This document shows, in pieces, positions 60,503 through 64,000 of a DNA stretch of 64,000 nucleotides (its first letter is position 1; the number at the start of each line of letters is the position of its first letter). Made by a program: the position numbers and the translations under genes. This DNA comes from Oasisia sp. SBJ-2009 (lineage: Eukaryota; Annelida; Polychaeta; Sabellida; Siboglinidae). Below the pieces are notes generated by a model, which was not told the DNA's origin, ran no database searches, and saw only the letters and a program-made list of their open reading frames with translations. The DNA lies in assembly GCA_964017155.1 (NCBI GenBank), contig OZ024856.1, forward strand, positions 13,962,625-14,026,624, written 5' to 3'.

Positions 60503-61320
60503 GTGTGTCTAATTCACTCTTGTCTTACATGTGTCGTTTGAAGTTCGTTTATAAATGCTCGTCTTTAAACATGACACGCGACGACTTAAGTAATGTGGAT
60601 GTCCTAAATGAGTACATCATTTACGTTTATCTTGTAAGTGGAGTATGTTTTCGTTAGGCGTTGCCGAAGCAAGTTATCTCCTAAATGATATGGCCACTGT
60701 TAGAAACAGGCAAGACCAGGTAAAAGATATTCAATTCAATAACTTTATTCCAGACTTAGCAGGGCACATACAGCAAGTACACTTGACTCTGATGTCCATT
60801 TGATGACACTGTGCAGACAATATGTACAATATACATTCTGAACTACTGCTGTATGCATGCAAGTGTTCACATATAAAAGCTTGTTCCAGTGTTTACGAAT
60901 CCTGGAAGTGAATATTAAGCTAGTAGTTATAACATAATCTAAAATATAGTTAACAGAGCTATCTACAGTGTACACATAAATATATACGCCCTATTCCTTT
61001 GCTGGCATTGTACATCTAACATGAGTCAGTGAGTGAGTTTATTTTGTAAAACATTATAATACATATCAATATAATATTTACCGAGGATAGACACATTAAA
61101 GCACACAATAGCACATTTGTTTCCAATGTGGTCCTCAAAAAAATACTAAGAATGAATTTAAGAAAATATAAAAATAAATACATAAATAAATAAACACAGT
61201 AATACAATAATTAAAATGTAAATATTTTCAAAGACAGGTAAACAAATGTCATCAATAAGACAATGTGCTAACATAAAAGGTGCTCTATTTAAAATATAAT
61301 AACAAGATAGTACATAGTAA
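60503..61320. other. No gene seen
   Basis: AT-rich sequence, with the probable 3' UTR of the LINE at 61370-62293 near 61020-61365. No exon could be paired with the one at 60346. Confidence 0.4.
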
Positions 61321-61369
61321 GATTAAATTAACAAAAATGTAATTTAAAATGCCACTTTAATTAAAGTGA

Positions 61370-62293
61370 TCATTCGTCAGCCATCAATCTGCTGTATAAT
61401 AGGGTCGTTACCTTTTTTCTAAAACTGATTTTAACTTTACATTGCTTAATTTCAGTAGGCAGTTTATTCCAGTGGCATATGCTGGAATAAAAAAAGGAAG
61501 TTTGCCCAGAACCCTTCACTTTTGGAATGACACATGCCAAGTTGCTGGCTCTTGTAGGGTATCTATGGTGTACCATTTCGACATTTGTTCTTAAATATGC
61601 TGGTGCCGTTAGATTTATAATGTTGAACATGTGACCCAATTTTAACTGTTCTACTCGACATTCAACAGGTAGTAAACCAACAGTCTTAAATTCATTTGCA
61701 CCGACATGGAATTTCGGTGGAACATTTAACAAAAATCGGACAATCTTGTTCTGACTACGCTGCATTCTGCACTTCATTTGTTTCGACAATCCGCTATACC
61801 ATGCCGAACATGTGTAATCGAAATTACATTGAATCAAAGATGATACAAGTAATTTTTTGGTTTTCATATTGAACTTTCTGGCGTTCCTATACAAAAACTT
61901 AAGTTTGTTTGACGTTTTAAAAAGGACGTCAGAGGCTATAACATCACCAGAAAGAGACTGATCTAAAGTTACGCCTAAATAGGTGACGGTTGACTTTGAT
62001 TCAATGACATTTCCTTTATATACAATATTAAGAGTGTTACATTTGCATAACTTTTTCCTTGTTCCAAACACAATGGATTGTGTTTTACCCAGATGGAGCG
62101 ATAACTTGTTGTCGATTAACCAGTTATTGACGGATTCTAGTTCACAACTTAAAGTTGCCTCGATTTCTACTAAATCCTTTCCTGAGGCAAGCAAGACGGA
62201 ATCGTCCGCGTACAACAATAACTTGCATTTAACTGCAGCAGACATGTCATTTATATATAAAAGGAATAACAGAGGCCCAAGTATAGAACCTTA
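61370..62293 (-). pseudogene. LINE reverse transcriptase C-terminal half
   Basis: Read from 62290 down it encodes GSILGPLLFLLYINDMSAAV, KLLLYADDSVLLASG (catalytic Asp pair intact), NNWLIDNKLSLHLGKTQSIV, STVTYLGVTLDQSLSGDV, NKLKFLYRNARKFNMKTKKL, FDYTCSAWYSGLSKQ, QNKIVRFLLN and ICHWNKLPTEIKQCK, ending at TAA near 61370. The jockey/CR1-group pattern is clear. A TAA at 62291-62293 stands where the Gln of GVPQGS is expected, and nothing of the element is recognisable upstream, so it is 5'-truncated there. Confidence 0.75.
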
Positions 62294-62934
62294 ACATGGT
62301 GCATAGTAGGCTGGTACTTTCATAAATAAAAATAAAAATATTGTGATATGCAATCTGTAATGTATTTTAATGTGGATTTCTTGCAATTCCACAAGAGGAC
62401 ATCCAATATGAACGAAACAGTGTGAATTTTACTTCTAGGAGCGCATACTAAGCTTTCGCTATATACTATTTCTTTGCACATATATAGTTCTACGTTGTCT
62501 ATTAATGTTATCATCATCTGAAAGATCATCTGAAATATAGTTTTCGAGATACTTATAAGTACCTACAACATGCAGAGTAACCCCTTTTAGTTTAAAGTCA
62601 GGAACAGAACACCATTTTTGTTAATGCATGTATCGAATAGCGTATCATCTAAGTTTGCTGTTCTATGCATGTAGTGTGCACCAACAAACCTGATTGCACA
62701 CGTACACACTTCATACGTGTTAAAGTAAATAATAATTCAATAAATCATATCTGCCTGATGGGGTTAGTGATTGTTATTCAAATTAAAATCGCTCTCACAT
62801 GGTCCATCACGTGTACTTTAATAATGCCATGTCCGCTTAGCAACAAGTCTCTATCTCGTGCGTGTACGTGTGCATTATCTGTTGTGTACGTGACGATATG
62901 TTTGCGCACGTGTGCAAGCACTTATTTACTTACT

Positions 62935-63305
62935 TTTGCCTTTTCGCTCGCTCGGAGCATAGGCCATCGACTAAGGAACGCCACCGTTTTCTGTCAGTGG
63001 CCACCTTCTCCATTTCTTTCCTGGTGTACCCCATCTCCTTTGTATCTTCTTCCGTGTCTCTTTGACAGGTGTTTCGTGGCCTCCCTCTTCTCCTCTTCCC
63101 TGGGGGGTTCCATGTGATAGCTTGACGGGTGATTGTTTCTGGTGGTTTCCTTAGTGTATGTCCTATCCACCTCCATTTTCTCTTCTTTATTTCATTTTCT
63201 ATGGGTAGTTGCTTGGTTGTTTTCCAGAGTGTGGCGTTGGGTACCTTGTCTGTCCACTTCAGGTGTAGTATTCTGCGCTGGCTTTTGTTGATGAAGCACG
63301 CACGT
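62935..63305 (-). pseudogene. LINE ORF2 C-terminal fragment
   Basis: The - strand encodes, in one frame with few breaks, FINKSQRRILHLKWTDKVPN, ATLWKTTKQLPIENEIKKRK, WRWIGHTLRKPPETITRQAI, TWNPPGKRRRGRPRNTCQRD and ATDRKRWRSLVDGLCSER. This R-W-x-G-H...GRPR...W pattern is the conserved C-terminus of several LINE families. The fragment holds no RT core. Confidence 0.65.
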
Positions 63306-64000
63306 GCATGAGTTATTTGTTTGTGTGTGTTGTTTGTGCATTTGTATGTACACTTCCTACTTCCGTATTATTTTGCTGACATGTACTGCACGTAGGGACG
63401 TCATAGTGTCACCGCAGTGTCAAGTGATTCGCACAGATCGAGGTGAAACGTCACTACATTATAAACTTGCCCGACTATGTCACTAGCCATTTTACTCATA
63501 GTGCTTGGTATGCAAACCAATACCTACACCAACGGAGCGATGGACGGTGCCGCAACAATACAATGAGTAATGCTAACGGATAAAACTGTTAATAAAATGT
63601 GTACATTTATTTGTGAAGTTAAAACACTTTAAATCATTAGCATGATTTAAAGTGTTATCCTTGATAGACGAACGGGTATAGCTAATGTTATCCTTATAAT
63701 AACATGTGATATATAACATAATCACAAATATAGCTTAACAAGTGACGTATAACAAACCTGCTATAAGCACACAATACGATGCAAAAGTCAAAAAGAAATA
63801 GGGATTTGTAATTTAGATGTGCTTATGATATAATTTATCATTCAAATGACCTTTACTACATGGATGAATATCAACAAACTATTATAATTATATTGTCGTT
63901 TGCTTATCTACGTGTGTTGACAGTATTAATAATGTGACAGTGTTGTGAAATAATTGGCATTCATCCTATTTTACATTGGAAATAGACCATTAACTGTTTG
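63306..64000. other. No gene seen; perfect 15-bp hairpin at 63623-63656
   Basis: 63623-63637 (aacactttaaatcat) and 63642-63656 are exact reverse complements with a 4-base loop (tagc). AT-rich spacer otherwise. Confidence 0.5.

Overview
This is a repeat-rich, AT-rich animal genomic window, almost certainly from an invertebrate. One host gene can be assembled exon by exon: a 12-transmembrane SLC46-family transporter (relative of the proton-coupled folate transporter) on the + strand, 15017-27656. Joining its seven coding exons gives one open frame of 571 codons. The exons are GC-rich islands; the introns hold very long microsatellites and a nearly intact L2/CR1-type LINE. The mix of LINE types, pogo and Harbinger remains, SINE tails and large inverted-repeat elements suggests a marine invertebrate (mollusc-like lophotrochozoan or invertebrate deuterostome). 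I cannot name the species from sequence alone.

Layout. 1-680: three possible exon pieces of an unidentified gene, in a locally duplicated stretch. 960-1325: tRNA-derived SINE. 2090-5400: decayed DNA-transposon coding pieces. 7222-8961: pogo/Tigger-like transposase with two stop codons and a C-terminal zinc finger. 11030-12560: a duplicated repeat split by a MITE-like insertion. 12590-14410: two different decayed LINEs, end to end. 15017-27656: the transporter gene. 28268-34050: an inverted-repeat element with an (AT)n core and three LINE copies. 34597-39559: four weak candidate exons of small genes, a 9-bp repeat encoding Asn-Ile-Ser, a 470-bp (TA)n tract and a LINE tail. 40315-42271: a LINE, a chimeric junction with a perfect hairpin, and a MITE. 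44590-46250: a Rex1-like LINE. 46947-56267: a 9.3-kb DNA transposon with long terminal inverted repeats (about 0.7 and 0.95 kb) and a PIN/FEN1-like nuclease gene, interrupted by a LINE with intact ORFs. 57117-63305: four more LINE fragments and one candidate transmembrane exon.

The most notable points are: (i) a 34-bp minisatellite that repeats the 3' splice site and first codons of transporter exon 3; (ii) the nuclease-bearing transposon, whose superfamily I cannot assign; (iii) a LINE with an additional 151-residue hydrophobic ORF between ORF1 and ORF2; (iv) a 2A-like motif near the start of the L2/CR1-type LINE polyprotein; (v) two similar candidate exons, each encoding a Ser/Thr/Asn-rich segment and one membrane helix.

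Most of the window is mobile-element debris. Apart from the transporter, host-gene calls are tentative because only single exons are visible. Splice sites were read by eye, and family names come from recognised motifs, not searches.
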